Shown: positions 14,286 through 23,833 of the stretch, piece after piece
Layout of the letters: every line of letters starts with the position of its first letter
How positions within the stretch are numbered: position 1 is the stretch's first letter
DNA from: a virus
Reading direction: 5' to 3' (one strand)
Length of the DNA stretch: 25,895 bases
Virus record (IMG/VR): IMGVR_UViG_3300031885_000099
Location: 1 to 25,895 of that record
Notes under the pieces: model-generated
The model's input: only the letters and a program-made list of their open reading frames with translations
Databases searched by the model: none
Told to the model about the DNA's origin: nothing
Made by a program: the position numbers and the translations under genes

Positions 14286-14793
14286 CCCGATAACTGCTGT
14301 TCTAATCGGCTCTGCTGTACTTGGTGTAGGCAGTGCAAGTCAACAACGTAAAGCACAGAAAAAAGAAGGCCGTGAGCAGCAGAAGCTTGCAGCAATGGAA
14401 AACAACAGACGTATACGTCAAGCACAAAGAGAAACCAGGCGTGCTAGGGCTGTTACAGAAGCTCAAGGGAGTATGTCTGGGCAGTTAGGTAGCAGCAGCA
14501 CTATAGGTGTACTTGGTAACCTACAGAACCAACTAGCTAGTAATATTGAGTACATGGATAATGCGGCTGACTTAAATAAGCGCGTGCAGAATGCCAGGCA
14601 AAAGCAGGCTGACTGGGCTTTTGTCGGTCAGATGGCTTCATTAGCAGGCAGTGCAGCTTCCTCCTTTGGTAAGCCTGCTGGACTAACTACCACTACTGGC
14701 TCAGCAGCTAAGCCAGGTGTGCCTAGCGCGAATTACACAACCACGCCAGCAATACAACGACCAACAGTTAACAGTTCCAGCATTTACGGGTAA
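14278..14793 (+). CDS. Internal virion protein, gp14-like
   Basis: 171 aa. ATG at 14278 with GAGG at 14265-14268. A short hydrophobic N-terminus (ITAVLIGSAVLGVGSAS, 5-21) is followed by a long basic, Gln/Arg-rich helix (23-65) and an Ala/Gly/Ser/Thr-rich tail. This is the general form of T7 gp14 and related ejection proteins, which insert in the outer membrane at DNA entry. It comes before the long ejection-type proteins, as in T7. It overlaps the previous gene by 8 bp. Sequence similarity to gp14 itself is not demonstrated. Confidence 0.68.
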   Translation: MGDPITAVLIGSAVLGVGSASQQRKAQKKEGREQQKLAAMENNRRIRQAQRETRRARAVTEAQGSMSGQLGSSSTIGVLGNLQNQLASNIEYMDNAADLNKRVQNARQKQADWAFVGQMASLAGSAASSFGKPAGLTTTTGSAAKPGVPSANYTTTPAIQRPTVNSSSIYG

Positions 14794-14798
14794 AATTG

Positions 14799-17700
14799 AT
14801 GTCATACTTTGGTGATGAAGTAACGCAAGCTGATGTAGACTATATTTTCAATGATAAGCCGTACAGGCCTGTTGTAGACCTTCGTGAGCAGTTCTATGCT
14901 GACCTAGCCACCAGACAACCACAGGCCTACAGACGCATGCAAGATGAAGCCGCTGTAGGTGTAGATACGACCTACCAGACACTAACTGCTGATGCCACAT
15001 CTGAACGTAAAGTAGCTTTAAACAAAGGTTTGCAAAGTGCCTTATTGGCTGCGCCTGTAGAAGAGGCCCAAGGTATTGTAGACAACTTTTCTGACAAAGC
15101 TAACCAGCCCTTAACTATGCGTGAAATGTTCTTCGAGCAGCAAGGTATTGAGTTAAAGGATGACTTAGAAGTGGCCAGGAATCTGCTGTCTGAGACGTCT
15201 GCTAAAATACCTACCAACCTAATTAACCGCGCTAAAGCTAGAGCTACAACCAGCCAAATTGGTGCAGGTGCAGACCCTGGCAGTCTTATAGCTGAAGCAG
15301 GCAGGGAACAAGCCTACTTTGAAGGTTCAGACAAGCAAAGCCAGCAAGCTTTTATACAAGAAGAACAGGACATAGCGTCAGCTCAAGGCGGCCTAATAAG
15401 GTCAATGCCAGCATTCACTATGGCGTGGATGTCACAGGCTGCTAAAGAAGTTACTGGTGAGCAATCTTACCTTTACGGGAATGCTGTAGAGGCTCTGGCT
15501 GCGCACATATACTACAGCCCTGACCGTGCTAAAGCTACAGAGGCAGTTATTACCAGTGTACGTAAGCACAGTGGCCTGCTAGGTGAAAATGAATTTGATG
15601 TAGCCTCTACGCTGGATTTAGTTAATGACTATGTAGGCAAGATTGATGAAGGCACCACTGAAGAGTGGCGTGCTAAACTGCAAAACTTCATGCTTAACAC
15701 CTTTGCTATTATAGACTTTATACCTGACTGGGTGCCTAACTTTAACAAGACCATTAAAACAGCTAAAGCTAATAGTGCAGCTGCCCCTTTAGGGCGTGGT
15801 ATTGACACCCCTTTGGGTGACATAGCTGCAAATGATAAAGCTGCTGGTGACATACTAGCCAGCGCTGTATTGCAAGAACCTAGTGGCCAAGCAGGGAATG
15901 TATTAGGTGTAACTAAAGAGCAAGCTGCTATAAACAGTGTGCCAGGCTTTGAGTATGACGGCCTACGCGTTGCTGGGCAAGACGGCACTAAAGAGCTTAA
16001 CGACAATGTAGCTGTGGCACTAGCTACTGCTGAGAACATTACACCTGCAAGTTTGTACCCGTTTGTAGATGCATCTAAGCAGGAAAAGCAGCTAGAAGGT
16101 GTGTTAACACAGTTACCTAAAGACGGCCAATTACCCCCTTACCAATCTGACCTGACTTTAAGTATTTTTAAGAAGTCTGATGACGGCTTTTTAAGGTACG
16201 GCTCTGTGTATGGTAAAGCAGACGGTTCAAGTTTTACGTCTTATGACGAGGCTTTATCAGCTTCACAAGGTATTAGGCAACAGTTTGGTGCTGGCCCTTT
16301 TGAGACTGAAGGTGTGACTATACTTGAGCGTGTTGGTGGTGGCAACACCTGGTCTACTCTTCAAGGTGCACCAACTGAAGGTGCAGAGTTTAAAGTGCAG
16401 TTAGATGTTAAGCAGCGCATGCGTTGGGATACTGACCATGTAATACCTGAAGAGGCTGTAACACCAGCCCTCTTTGGCACCAGGTACTTTCAGAATATAC
16501 ACGCAACGTTGTCTAGTGACTATACTACCGCGTTAGTAGTATCTAATGAAAGTGCTTCTAGGTTACAGTCAGATATACTACGTATTAATGAGCCTATTTT
16601 TAAGCTGAACGAGTTTAAGAAGCAAGGCGTACTTAAGGCTATTGTAGACGGTGGGGAACAAGAGCGGGTATTTAACGACACTGAACTTGTGGCTATGTAT
16701 AAACTAGACCAAGACCAAATACATGCCTACCATTCTGAGAGGGCTATGTGGGATGTTATACACCAAATAAAGAACAAAGAAGAGTACACCACCAAACTGT
16801 CTGAAGGCTACGTACGCCTCAAGTCTGATGCAGACGACGGTACGCAGGCTGTTGATACCATGGGTAAGGCTGTTGACTTAAGTAACTTCACTGGTGTGGA
16901 GAAGGTCGCTGTGATAGATAAAGGCCAGGTTACTGTTGTAACAAGAGCAGAAGCTGACCAGTTCAAACAGCAAGGCTACCAAGCTTATGCCTTAGCTGAC
17001 GTACATAATGCGGCTGGGGATAAACGCTACAAGTTTATGATGGCTAAGCCTACAGAGCATGTGCAACCACTGCCTGAGCAGATGCTCCCGTACCGTAAAG
17101 GGTACTATTATAAAATAAACAAAGGGAAGTACTTCATTGAAAAAGAGTTCCCAGGTGAACTGAACGGTGTTGCTCACAGCTTTAAGCGTGCTGTTGCTAT
17201 TGCTGACAGCCCTGCTGCTGCTGAAATGGCAGTTAAGCAAGGTATAGGCACAGGTTATAAGGTAGACGAGAACCTTGTGAACAACCATGACTTCGCCAAC
17301 TGGATTGAGATTAACACCCCTACTACAGGTTACTGGTACTCTGCAAGGCAGCCACAAATGCCTACATACAGTGTAGACATGGCTAACCAATTACAACGTG
17401 TGACCAGTAAGTCTGAAGACCCTTTGTCTGCGGCAGAAGCTGCTGCTGCTAAAGTCAGTAACTTTGTTGCATGGCGTGACACAATCAAAACATACGAGCA
17501 ATTACACAAGAACACCTACCCTGAGCTTTGGACAAGTGATGGTGCAAGGTCTTTGTACTTAGGTACGCAGGCAGCTGACAATACTGCACGGGTAAGAGCT
17601 GCTAACGCTATGTTTGAGCACATGACCAGCCTGACAGGCTATGCTAGCCAAGTTGATGCTACTTGGAATAACTGGATGGTGTCTATGGATAAGCTATTCA

Positions 17701-19544
17701 GTAACCACAGGTTAGGACAACACACATCTAAACTATTCCTTGATGCAGGTGTTAAAGCTAACCCTGCAAGGCTGTTAACTAGCGGCACTTACTACACACA
17801 AGTGGTTTCTGCCCCTTTCAGGCAGTTCTTACTTAATATTATGACGCCCACATTGTACGCAGGTGTTGCACCTGTAACATGGGCTAAGTCTATTAAAGAG
17901 GCTTACTTTGTTTACGCCAAGCTAACAGGCGGGCATTTACCTTTGCGCAGCGTGCAAATTGATAATGCATTACGTACAACTGGTGGTGTTGTTGACGACA
18001 TTACAGAAGTAGCTAGGCAGTTCGTAAAGACGGGTAAGATTGAAACAGTTGACAGCCATGTACAACTACATAACGAAATGTTAAAGGCCTTTAAAGGTGG
18101 TTCTGATACTAAAGCAGAAGCGCTGTTCAGGGAGTCTGTTAAACCTCTTAAAAAGGTCGTTGGTTTTGTTAGAGAGCAAGGTGTTGTGAAAGGCGAATTA
18201 TTTAACAAGGTATTTAGTTTTGTTTTCTCTAAGAATATGCTGCAAGCTGACAAGAAAGTCCCTCTTAAGGGCAACTGGTATGACAAGGCCAACCTGGAGC
18301 GTATAAGTAACAAAGCTAACCAGTTAGGTTTAGATATGACTAAAGTTGGGGCTTATGCTTACCAAGGCGGACTTGCTAGACCTCTTACCCAGTTCTTAGG
18401 TGTTATGCACCAAGCTATGGGTGTGTTGGTGCCTAAAATACCTGGTGTAGTGCGTGGCAACAGAGCTTACGATGGTAAGCGTGCCGCTGTGCTACTTGGC
18501 CTTTTCTCTTTATGGGGTGCACAAGGCTTGCCATTCAGCCCTGACGAGCTTATTAATGGCGTACTAAGGCAGCAGCTAGAAGATAATGGCATTGACCTGT
18601 CTGTATTAGACAATGGCACATCATATGCTTTGATGGAAATACTACTAAGAGGTGCGCTGGGGGCTTCATTTGCTGAAGTTATGCGCCTCGCCACTGGCCA
18701 AGAAGAGTCTGTTACTTCTGAATTCAGTGGTGTCATTAGCCCAGTAGCTTCAGGTGCTAACCCGTTTGTAGAGCGCCTACTTACATCTGAAGGTACTTTG
18801 CTTGAGCTGCTAGCAGGGCCTAGCTTGAACTTTGTAAATAATGTCAGCGCTGCTGCTACAAGTACAAGGTTACTTATGTATGGCTATAAGCCTGACGAAC
18901 TTAGCTTAGAAAAGCTTAAGGACATTGCTGTAACATGGGCTGGCATCTTACCTAGCTTCTCTAATTATATGCAGGCTTCAGCATCTATTAAGTACAAGCA
19001 GGTTGTGGATGACTACTATAGCTTCAGTAAGAAGGATGTAAGATTGCAGTCCAATATGGGCGAGCAGCTTATTAAAGCTTTTGTCGGGATTAAACCAGGT
19101 AATGAGCAGACTTTTTACGACATGCTAGGTGATAACAAAAAGATGGAAGAGGCAGCAAAGCAAGATGTTGCTATTATTAAGGGTATGTGGTTGCGTATAG
19201 CTACAGATAACACATTGACAGATGAGCAAAAACAAGCTAAAATTGCAGGCATTAGCAGTGTACTAAGTAATAACCAATTATATAACAATAAGATACTAGA
19301 CACACTGGCAGTTGAGCTTGTTAACGACAGTACATTAGAGCCTATTGTTACTGCTTTTATTACCAAAAACCTACTAGACACACCTGAAAAGTCCATAACT
19401 GCTACCGAAAGGGAGTTGGACAGGTTCTTCTTAGGACACCCTTTAGTCCCTAAAGAAACTCAAATAAAAATACGTGAGATGGTTAAGACATACGCTGAAG
19501 ACGCTAGAGCTGCAATAGAGTTAAATAATGCCACAACAAATTGA
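14799..19544 (+). CDS. Very large internal virion / DNA ejection protein
   Basis: 1581 aa from ATG at 14799 (a TTG at 14796 directly before it is less likely). The N-terminal third is acidic, helical and Gln/Ala-rich. More hydrophobic stretches occur around residues 1007-1040 (FLLNIMTPTLYAGVAPVTW) and 1230-1245 (VLLGLFSLWGAQGLPF). Length and position after the gp14-like gene fit the largest T7 core protein (gp16, about 1320 aa), but I see no N-terminal transglycosylase motif; a separate lysozyme gene downstream may supply that activity. No GATC tetramer occurs anywhere in this gene. Overlaps the next gene by 17 bp. Confidence 0.75.
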   Translation: MSYFGDEVTQADVDYIFNDKPYRPVVDLREQFYADLATRQPQAYRRMQDEAAVGVDTTYQTLTADATSERKVALNKGLQSALLAAPVEEAQGIVDNFSDKANQPLTMREMFFEQQGIELKDDLEVARNLLSETSAKIPTNLINRAKARATTSQIGAGADPGSLIAEAGREQAYFEGSDKQSQQAFIQEEQDIASAQGGLIRSMPAFTMAWMSQAAKEVTGEQSYLYGNAVEALAAHIYYSPDRAKATEAVITSVRKHSGLLGENEFDVASTLDLVNDYVGKIDEGTTEEWRAKLQNFMLNTFAIIDFIPDWVPNFNKTIKTAKANSAAAPLGRGIDTPLGDIAANDKAAGDILASAVLQEPSGQAGNVLGVTKEQAAINSVPGFEYDGLRVAGQDGTKELNDNVAVALATAENITPASLYPFVDASKQEKQLEGVLTQLPKDGQLPPYQSDLTLSIFKKSDDGFLRYGSVYGKADGSSFTSYDEALSASQGIRQQFGAGPFETEGVTILERVGGGNTWSTLQGAPTEGAEFKVQLDVKQRMRWDTDHVIPEEAVTPALFGTRYFQNIHATLSSDYTTALVVSNESASRLQSDILRINEPIFKLNEFKKQGVLKAIVDGGEQERVFNDTELVAMYKLDQDQIHAYHSERAMWDVIHQIKNKEEYTTKLSEGYVRLKSDADDGTQAVDTMGKAVDLSNFTGVEKVAVIDKGQVTVVTRAEADQFKQQGYQAYALADVHNAAGDKRYKFMMAKPTEHVQPLPEQMLPYRKGYYYKINKGKYFIEKEFPGELNGVAHSFKRAVAIADSPAAAEMAVKQGIGTGYKVDENLVNNHDFANWIEINTPTTGYWYSARQPQMPTYSVDMANQLQRVTSKSEDPLSAAEAAAAKVSNFVAWRDTIKTYEQLHKNTYPELWTSDGARSLYLGTQAADNTARVRAANAMFEHMTSLTGYASQVDATWNNWMVSMDKLFSNHRLGQHTSKLFLDAGVKANPARLLTSGTYYTQVVSAPFRQFLLNIMTPTLYAGVAPVTWAKSIKEAYFVYAKLTGGHLPLRSVQIDNALRTTGGVVDDITEVARQFVKTGKIETVDSHVQLHNEMLKAFKGGSDTKAEALFRESVKPLKKVVGFVREQGVVKGELFNKVFSFVFSKNMLQADKKVPLKGNWYDKANLERISNKANQLGLDMTKVGAYAYQGGLARPLTQFLGVMHQAMGVLVPKIPGVVRGNRAYDGKRAAVLLGLFSLWGAQGLPFSPDELINGVLRQQLEDNGIDLSVLDNGTSYALMEILLRGALGASFAEVMRLATGQEESVTSEFSGVISPVASGANPFVERLLTSEGTLLELLAGPSLNFVNNVSAAATSTRLLMYGYKPDELSLEKLKDIAVTWAGILPSFSNYMQASASIKYKQVVDDYYSFSKKDVRLQSNMGEQLIKAFVGIKPGNEQTFYDMLGDNKKMEEAAKQDVAIIKGMWLRIATDNTLTDEQKQAKIAGISSVLSNNQLYNNKILDTLAVELVNDSTLEPIVTAFITKNLLDTPEKSITATERELDRFFLGHPLVPKETQIKIREMVKTYAEDARAAIELNNATTN

Positions 19545-21315
19545 CCTCAACCAGATCCAATACCAAGCTGCGCAAGTAAGGCCTGTTGATAACAGTGCCT
19601 TTGTAAATGCTACGAGCAATCTTATTGATGCTGGTGCTCTACTGCAAGAGCGTAGTGCTTTTAAGTCTTTGCAGAAAGATGTGTCTAGCCTTGAGCAAGA
19701 CTACCAGAATGAAAAGCAGGCAGATGCTACAGCATTTGCTGACGTGCGTGCACAGCTAGCTAATGGCACTAAAGCTGACAGCGACACAGCAGAACTGCAA
19801 GCACATGCTGTTAAGCTCGCTAACAAGCTTAGGCAAGGTGGTAATAGCCTTGACTACGTGACCAAATTACAGTTAGCGACCAAGCAAGCTAAGATGCGTG
19901 CCCCATGGGCAGCAGACAAGCTAGAAGCTACATTCCAGCAGTATGTGGGTAGTGAAGGTAGCAGTATGATATATACTGACTACCAGGCTAGTCAAAAGCT
20001 GCAACAGCAGTACCAGCAGCAGCTGCTTAGTGATGCCTCTGAAATGGGCTTACACCCAGCCGACCCTTTCTTAGAGCAGAAAGTATTGCAAGGTAAAGCT
20101 GAAGCCTACAAGTTAAAGACAGACATGCAGAAAATGCAGGCTGTTGGTGCATCAGATGAGCTAGTGTCAAGGTCTGTCATTAATGCGTCTGTTACAGGTA
20201 TTGACAACCAAATAGAGTCAGTTATCTCTGCTGCTGTATCACAGTATGGCAGTTTAGATAAGGTGCCGGTAGAGCAGCAAGCTATGTACGTACAACAGCT
20301 TGCACAGCTTAAAGCTAATGCACGCCTCAGTATTGAGAATTCTGTTACACGCAGTGGGCTTATTAAGCCTGACAAAGAACACCTTAACAGTATTGGAGCA
20401 TCTCTTAATAGTAAAATTGATTTGATGACTGACATGCTTAATGGCAAAGTATCTTCAGATATTATAAAGAATGGATATAGCATTGCTGAGAATAGTGTAA
20501 TGCTTGATCTTTACAAGAAAGATATTAACCTTTTCAAAGCTGTGTCACTTATGGCTAAAGCACCTAACGCACCTTTCTCAAGTTCTGTGCAGAACGCTAA
20601 GTTGGGTGGTCAGATGATTAACTTCATTAACGGCGAATATCCTACGGATGCCAAAGAACGCAATGCAACTGTGAGCGCAGTTACGTCAGCCATGCAGCAT
20701 AAAGATACAGCACCAGAAACACAGGCACAGCTAGGTTCGGCTATTGTTGATGCCCTTGATAAAGGGGTGAGATCCCCTGGTACTATGACTGTGGCTGACA
20801 GAGACATGCTGATTGATGCGTACCGTAACCCAAGAAATAAGCCTGTCTTTGATAAAGACCCCAAATCCTTGCAAGTTCTTGAAAGAGCTGTGCAACATAA
20901 GATGTACCAAGAAATCCCTGGTGTACTTAAGAGCCGCTATGAGCCTACAGAGTTGAAGCAAGTGCAAGCAACTGTCAGTACTAATGGTGCATTACAGTTT
21001 GTGCCGTTAAAGACAGATGGCGGTGACTTTAACAGAGCAAGTGCTATTGCCAGTGAATTAAATAAGCATGTAGCACCTAAAGTAAATAAGACCTTAGATA
21101 CATGGTCTGCTTACAGTGGTGCGCAGGGTAAAATCACTATTAATCCTTACGCCAAACTACGCAACATTATGCCTGTGATAGGTGCTGAGGATGTCGTTAT
21201 ACAGCAACCGCAGCGAGCAGCAGCGCCACAAGCAGCGCCTGCACCTGAGCAGCCTAAAGTAAGGCGTGTTGTAAGGAAAGCTGACGGCAGTGGCTTTATG
21301 TATGGTGACCAATAA
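19528..21315 (+). CDS. Internal virion protein, long helical
   Basis: 595 aa. Rich in Gln, Lys, Ala and Leu over most of its length, with predicted helices (SLEQDYQNEKQAD, QKLQQQYQQQLLSDASEMG) and no TM. A short Ala/Pro/Gln-rich linker (about 563-580) and a basic C-terminus follow. Such long helical proteins form the internal core in podoviruses (T7 gp15 is about 750 aa). Here the order is large protein first, then this one, the reverse of T7 gp15-gp16. No good ribosome site precedes ATG 19528, which lies within the previous gene, so coupling is likely. Confidence 0.7.
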   Translation: MPQQIDLNQIQYQAAQVRPVDNSAFVNATSNLIDAGALLQERSAFKSLQKDVSSLEQDYQNEKQADATAFADVRAQLANGTKADSDTAELQAHAVKLANKLRQGGNSLDYVTKLQLATKQAKMRAPWAADKLEATFQQYVGSEGSSMIYTDYQASQKLQQQYQQQLLSDASEMGLHPADPFLEQKVLQGKAEAYKLKTDMQKMQAVGASDELVSRSVINASVTGIDNQIESVISAAVSQYGSLDKVPVEQQAMYVQQLAQLKANARLSIENSVTRSGLIKPDKEHLNSIGASLNSKIDLMTDMLNGKVSSDIIKNGYSIAENSVMLDLYKKDINLFKAVSLMAKAPNAPFSSSVQNAKLGGQMINFINGEYPTDAKERNATVSAVTSAMQHKDTAPETQAQLGSAIVDALDKGVRSPGTMTVADRDMLIDAYRNPRNKPVFDKDPKSLQVLERAVQHKMYQEIPGVLKSRYEPTELKQVQATVSTNGALQFVPLKTDGGDFNRASAIASELNKHVAPKVNKTLDTWSAYSGAQGKITINPYAKLRNIMPVIGAEDVVIQQPQRAAAPQAAPAPEQPKVRRVVRKADGSGFMYGDQ

Positions 21316-22034
21316 TGCCTGTTATAGAATATGAAGGTCAGCAGTACGAATTCCCTGAAGATGCTAGTGACGAAGAGATCTTTGATTTCTTAGGTAATGA
21401 GCCTGCCAGTGAAGCGCCTACTGACGACGTGCCAGAGCCTTTGCTGCCAGAGGGTACATCAGACTATATAAAGCAGAATGAAGGTTACAGAGCAAAACCT
21501 TATAAGGACAGTTTAGGCATACGTACTATAGGTTACGGTTTTAACTTACAAGACCAGTCTAACCAGGCATTAGCTCAACGTCTAGGTGTTAAGTTTGATA
21601 AGCCTTTAAGTGCACAGGATGCTGATAAGCTTTTTAAGCACAGTGTCATTGCAGCTGAAGATTCATTACGAAACTTAGACCCTGAGTATGACAATAGACC
21701 TGACGGGGTTAAGAAAGCTTTACTTGATATGTCGTACAATCTTGGGGCTAACCGATTAGGTGAGTTTGAAGATATGTTTACAGCTATTAAGTCTGGGGAC
21801 TATAAGCAAGCAGGCTTTGCAGTTACGAAGTCGCTATACGCGTCACAGGTGCCTGTACGGGCACGTAATAATGCCAAGCTGCTAATGCAGGCGTCAATGC
21901 AGGCAACCGAGCAGCGTTATGCAGTACAGCAGCCTGTACAGTCTTACAGCGAAGGTGACTATGAAGACGAAGCTGGTAACCCGTTCTATGTAGATTCTAA
22001 TGGCCAGGTTAACCCAGCCAGGTATGCACCATGA
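21315..22034 (+). CDS. Virion-associated T4-type lysozyme (GH24) with N-terminal adaptor
   Basis: 239 aa. Residues 1-27 ([20 protein letters not shown]...) form a short 'G-x-x-Y-x-FP-x-DA-x-x-EEI' segment seen at the start of various phage virion proteins. The enzyme begins about residue 48. E56, D65 and T71 are spaced exactly as E11, D20 and T26 of T4 lysozyme (E-x8-D-x5-T), within [33 protein letters not shown] and the [12 protein letters not shown] segment fit the rest of the fold. It should cleave the MurNAc-GlcNAc bond. Position among structural genes suggests a particle-borne enzyme for entry rather than the lysis enzyme. Stop and start overlap both neighbours. Confidence 0.85.
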   Translation: MPVIEYEGQQYEFPEDASDEEIFDFLGNEPASEAPTDDVPEPLLPEGTSDYIKQNEGYRAKPYKDSLGIRTIGYGFNLQDQSNQALAQRLGVKFDKPLSAQDADKLFKHSVIAAEDSLRNLDPEYDNRPDGVKKALLDMSYNLGANRLGEFEDMFTAIKSGDYKQAGFAVTKSLYASQVPVRARNNAKLLMQASMQATEQRYAVQQPVQSYSEGDYEDEAGNPFYVDSNGQVNPARYAP

Positions 22035-22507
22035 CAAGTCCAGTAGGTAAACTAACTAAGATAGTACACAAGCCTGGCACTAAAGGTGACCAAGGCCCAA
22101 GAGGCTTTGACGGCATGCCAGGCCTAACAGGCCAGCAAGGCCCTGTAGGTAAACAAGGGATACCTGGCCTACAAGGGCCACAAGGCGAGCCAGGTCTTAC
22201 ACCTGAGCATGAAGTACAGCAAGGCATGGTTAGGTTTAAAAAGCCTGACGGGTCTTGGGGTCAGTGGGTACAGCAAAGGCCTGGTACAGGCAGTGGTGGT
22301 CACCCGCCTTACCTAGTTAAGTACCACGCTATAACTACTAATAACTACCGCATAACACGTGACTCACTTGTGTGGGGCAATAACATATTTGGGGTGCGCT
22401 ATGCAGGGGCAATAACAATATACATACCACCAGCAGCAGACGTACAACAACTTATGTTCTTTAAAGATGAATTAGGCACAGCAACAATAACATTAACAGC
22501 AAGCTAG
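22031..22507 (+). CDS. Collagen-like tail fibre protein
   Basis: 158 aa. Starts at an ATGA overlap with the lysozyme gene. Residues 16-54 consist of thirteen uninterrupted Gly-X-Y triplets ([15 protein letters not shown] ...), predicting a trimeric collagen helix. A middle region with [10 protein letters not shown] leads to a compact beta-rich C-terminal domain. Phage collagen-like segments serve as rigid shafts in fibres, so this is probably a short fibre or spike subunit. No host-range domain is recognised. Confidence 0.8.
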   Translation: MTSPVGKLTKIVHKPGTKGDQGPRGFDGMPGLTGQQGPVGKQGIPGLQGPQGEPGLTPEHEVQQGMVRFKKPDGSWGQWVQQRPGTGSGGHPPYLVKYHAITTNNYRITRDSLVWGNNIFGVRYAGAITIYIPPAADVQQLMFFKDELGTATITLTAS

Positions 22508-22516
22508 GACACAACA

Positions 22517-22975
22517 ATGGCACAAGGCGATATTATTCTTTTTGATCAATTCATGGTTGATTTAGGTGAAAAACTACATGACTTAAGCTCTGATGTCTAT
22601 AAGCTAGGTTTGGTTACCTCAGTGACTACGCCTACAGCTACAACAGCAGATCCTAGATGGGGTGCAGGCGGTACAACCAACTTCGATACGAATGAGTGTA
22701 CAGCAGGTGGTAACTATACAGCTGAAGGGCAAACCTTAGCGAGCGTTACGTTTACATTAACAGGCGGTAAAGCTGTGTTTGATGCTGCTGACCTGACAAT
22801 ACTTCAAAACGCTAGTAACCCAACTAATGCTAGGTGGGCTATTGGCTATAACAGCACTGATGCTGGCAAGCGTGCACTGTTTGCGGTAGACCTTGGCTCT
22901 GCCTTTGACCTCACTACTGGTGACCTTGTATTCACATGGAATGCTGGTGGTATATTTGATATTAACCAGGGGTAG
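22517..22975 (+). CDS. Tail-region structural protein, conserved phage type
   Basis: 152 aa. Ribosome site AGGA at 22506-22509. N-terminal MAQGDIILFDQFMVDLGEKLHDL and inner DPRWGAGGTTNF, NARWAIGYNSTDAG and WNAGGIFDINQG belong to a small-protein type common among tail genes of many phages. Beta-rich, with no TM. Exact role is unknown; a tip or fibre-connector component is plausible from its place between two fibre-like genes. Confidence 0.68.
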   Translation: MAQGDIILFDQFMVDLGEKLHDLSSDVYKLGLVTSVTTPTATTADPRWGAGGTTNFDTNECTAGGNYTAEGQTLASVTFTLTGGKAVFDAADLTILQNASNPTNARWAIGYNSTDAGKRALFAVDLGSAFDLTTGDLVFTWNAGGIFDINQG

Positions 22976-22978
22976 TCT

Positions 22979-23833
22979 ATGACAGCGACCAGAGTTAAAG
23001 AGACAGCAACTACCACTGGCACAGGTAACTTCACTTTAGCTGGTGCGGTCACAGGCTTTGTTACATTTAACACAGCCTATGGCACTAGCAGACGCTTCCT
23101 CTATTTCATTGAAGGTGTGTCTGGTGAGTGGGAGTCAGGCTTCGGGTACTTGTCAGCATCGACAACACTTGTAAGAGAGCAGATAAGGCAAAATAGTTCA
23201 GGCACTACGACTGCACTCAACTTCAGTGCTGGTACTAAGAATGTGTATATGGCCGTTACAGACCGTTCAATTATCCAGCCACCTCAAGGCTGGCAAAATG
23301 TATCAACAAAAGGTGTGCCAAGTGCTCACATTTCCGCATCAACACCAAGCGCCGTGCAATCTGCTGGGTCTGATAAGATGCGAATGACACCATTTGAACT
23401 AGCGTTCCCGATGGTCGCTACTGGAATTCGTGTAGAAGTTACAACAGCGGCAGCTTCTAGCAAAGGGCGTATGGCGCTGTATGAAGTAAAAAGCAACGGC
23501 CTGCCAGGTAATATAATAGTGGAAACTGGCAACATAGACACTACAACTACCGGCATAAAGACAGGGACTTTCACTGCAAAGTTCATACATGCAGGCACGT
23601 ACTGGTCTGCATGTGCACAAGATCTGTCAGCTGTTGCTTTTAGACGCTATTCACAAGGTGGATTCAGGGGGAGTGTGGCTGGAGGTAATACTTCCACAGC
23701 TGCTCACGACTCCGGGATAAACCACTCTCTTACTGGGGGGTGGACGACACTGCCTACAGCAGATCCTACTGGGTCAGTCTTAGATGACTCTTCAGGGTGC
23801 CTTTTCTTAAACTTAGTGGGAGACATGATCTAA
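22979..23833 (+). CDS. Tail fibre-like protein, mosaic
   Basis: 284 aa. ATG at 22979, preceded by AGGGG in the end of the previous gene. Residues 1-100 (RVKETATTTGTGNFTLAGAV...FLYFIEG...WESGFGYL...TLVREQI) are a conserved opening found in many phage tail proteins. The remainder (GIRVEVTTAA, GRMALYEVKSNGLPG, GTYWSACAQDLS) looks like a beta-sandwich binding domain. Base style changes near 23280, where the conserved part ends, suggesting that the C-terminal domain was exchanged. Its stop overlaps the next start by one base. Confidence 0.68.
   Translation: MTATRVKETATTTGTGNFTLAGAVTGFVTFNTAYGTSRRFLYFIEGVSGEWESGFGYLSASTTLVREQIRQNSSGTTTALNFSAGTKNVYMAVTDRSIIQPPQGWQNVSTKGVPSAHISASTPSAVQSAGSDKMRMTPFELAFPMVATGIRVEVTTAAASSKGRMALYEVKSNGLPGNIIVETGNIDTTTTGIKTGTFTAKFIHAGTYWSACAQDLSAVAFRRYSQGGFRGSVAGGNTSTAAHDSGINHSLTGGWTTLPTADPTGSVLDDSSGCLFLNLVGDMI

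Noticed and set aside
15629-16039. 136-codon minus-strand frame within the large ejection protein gene
   Set aside because: Shadow frame rich in Ala/Leu/Ser with no independent support.
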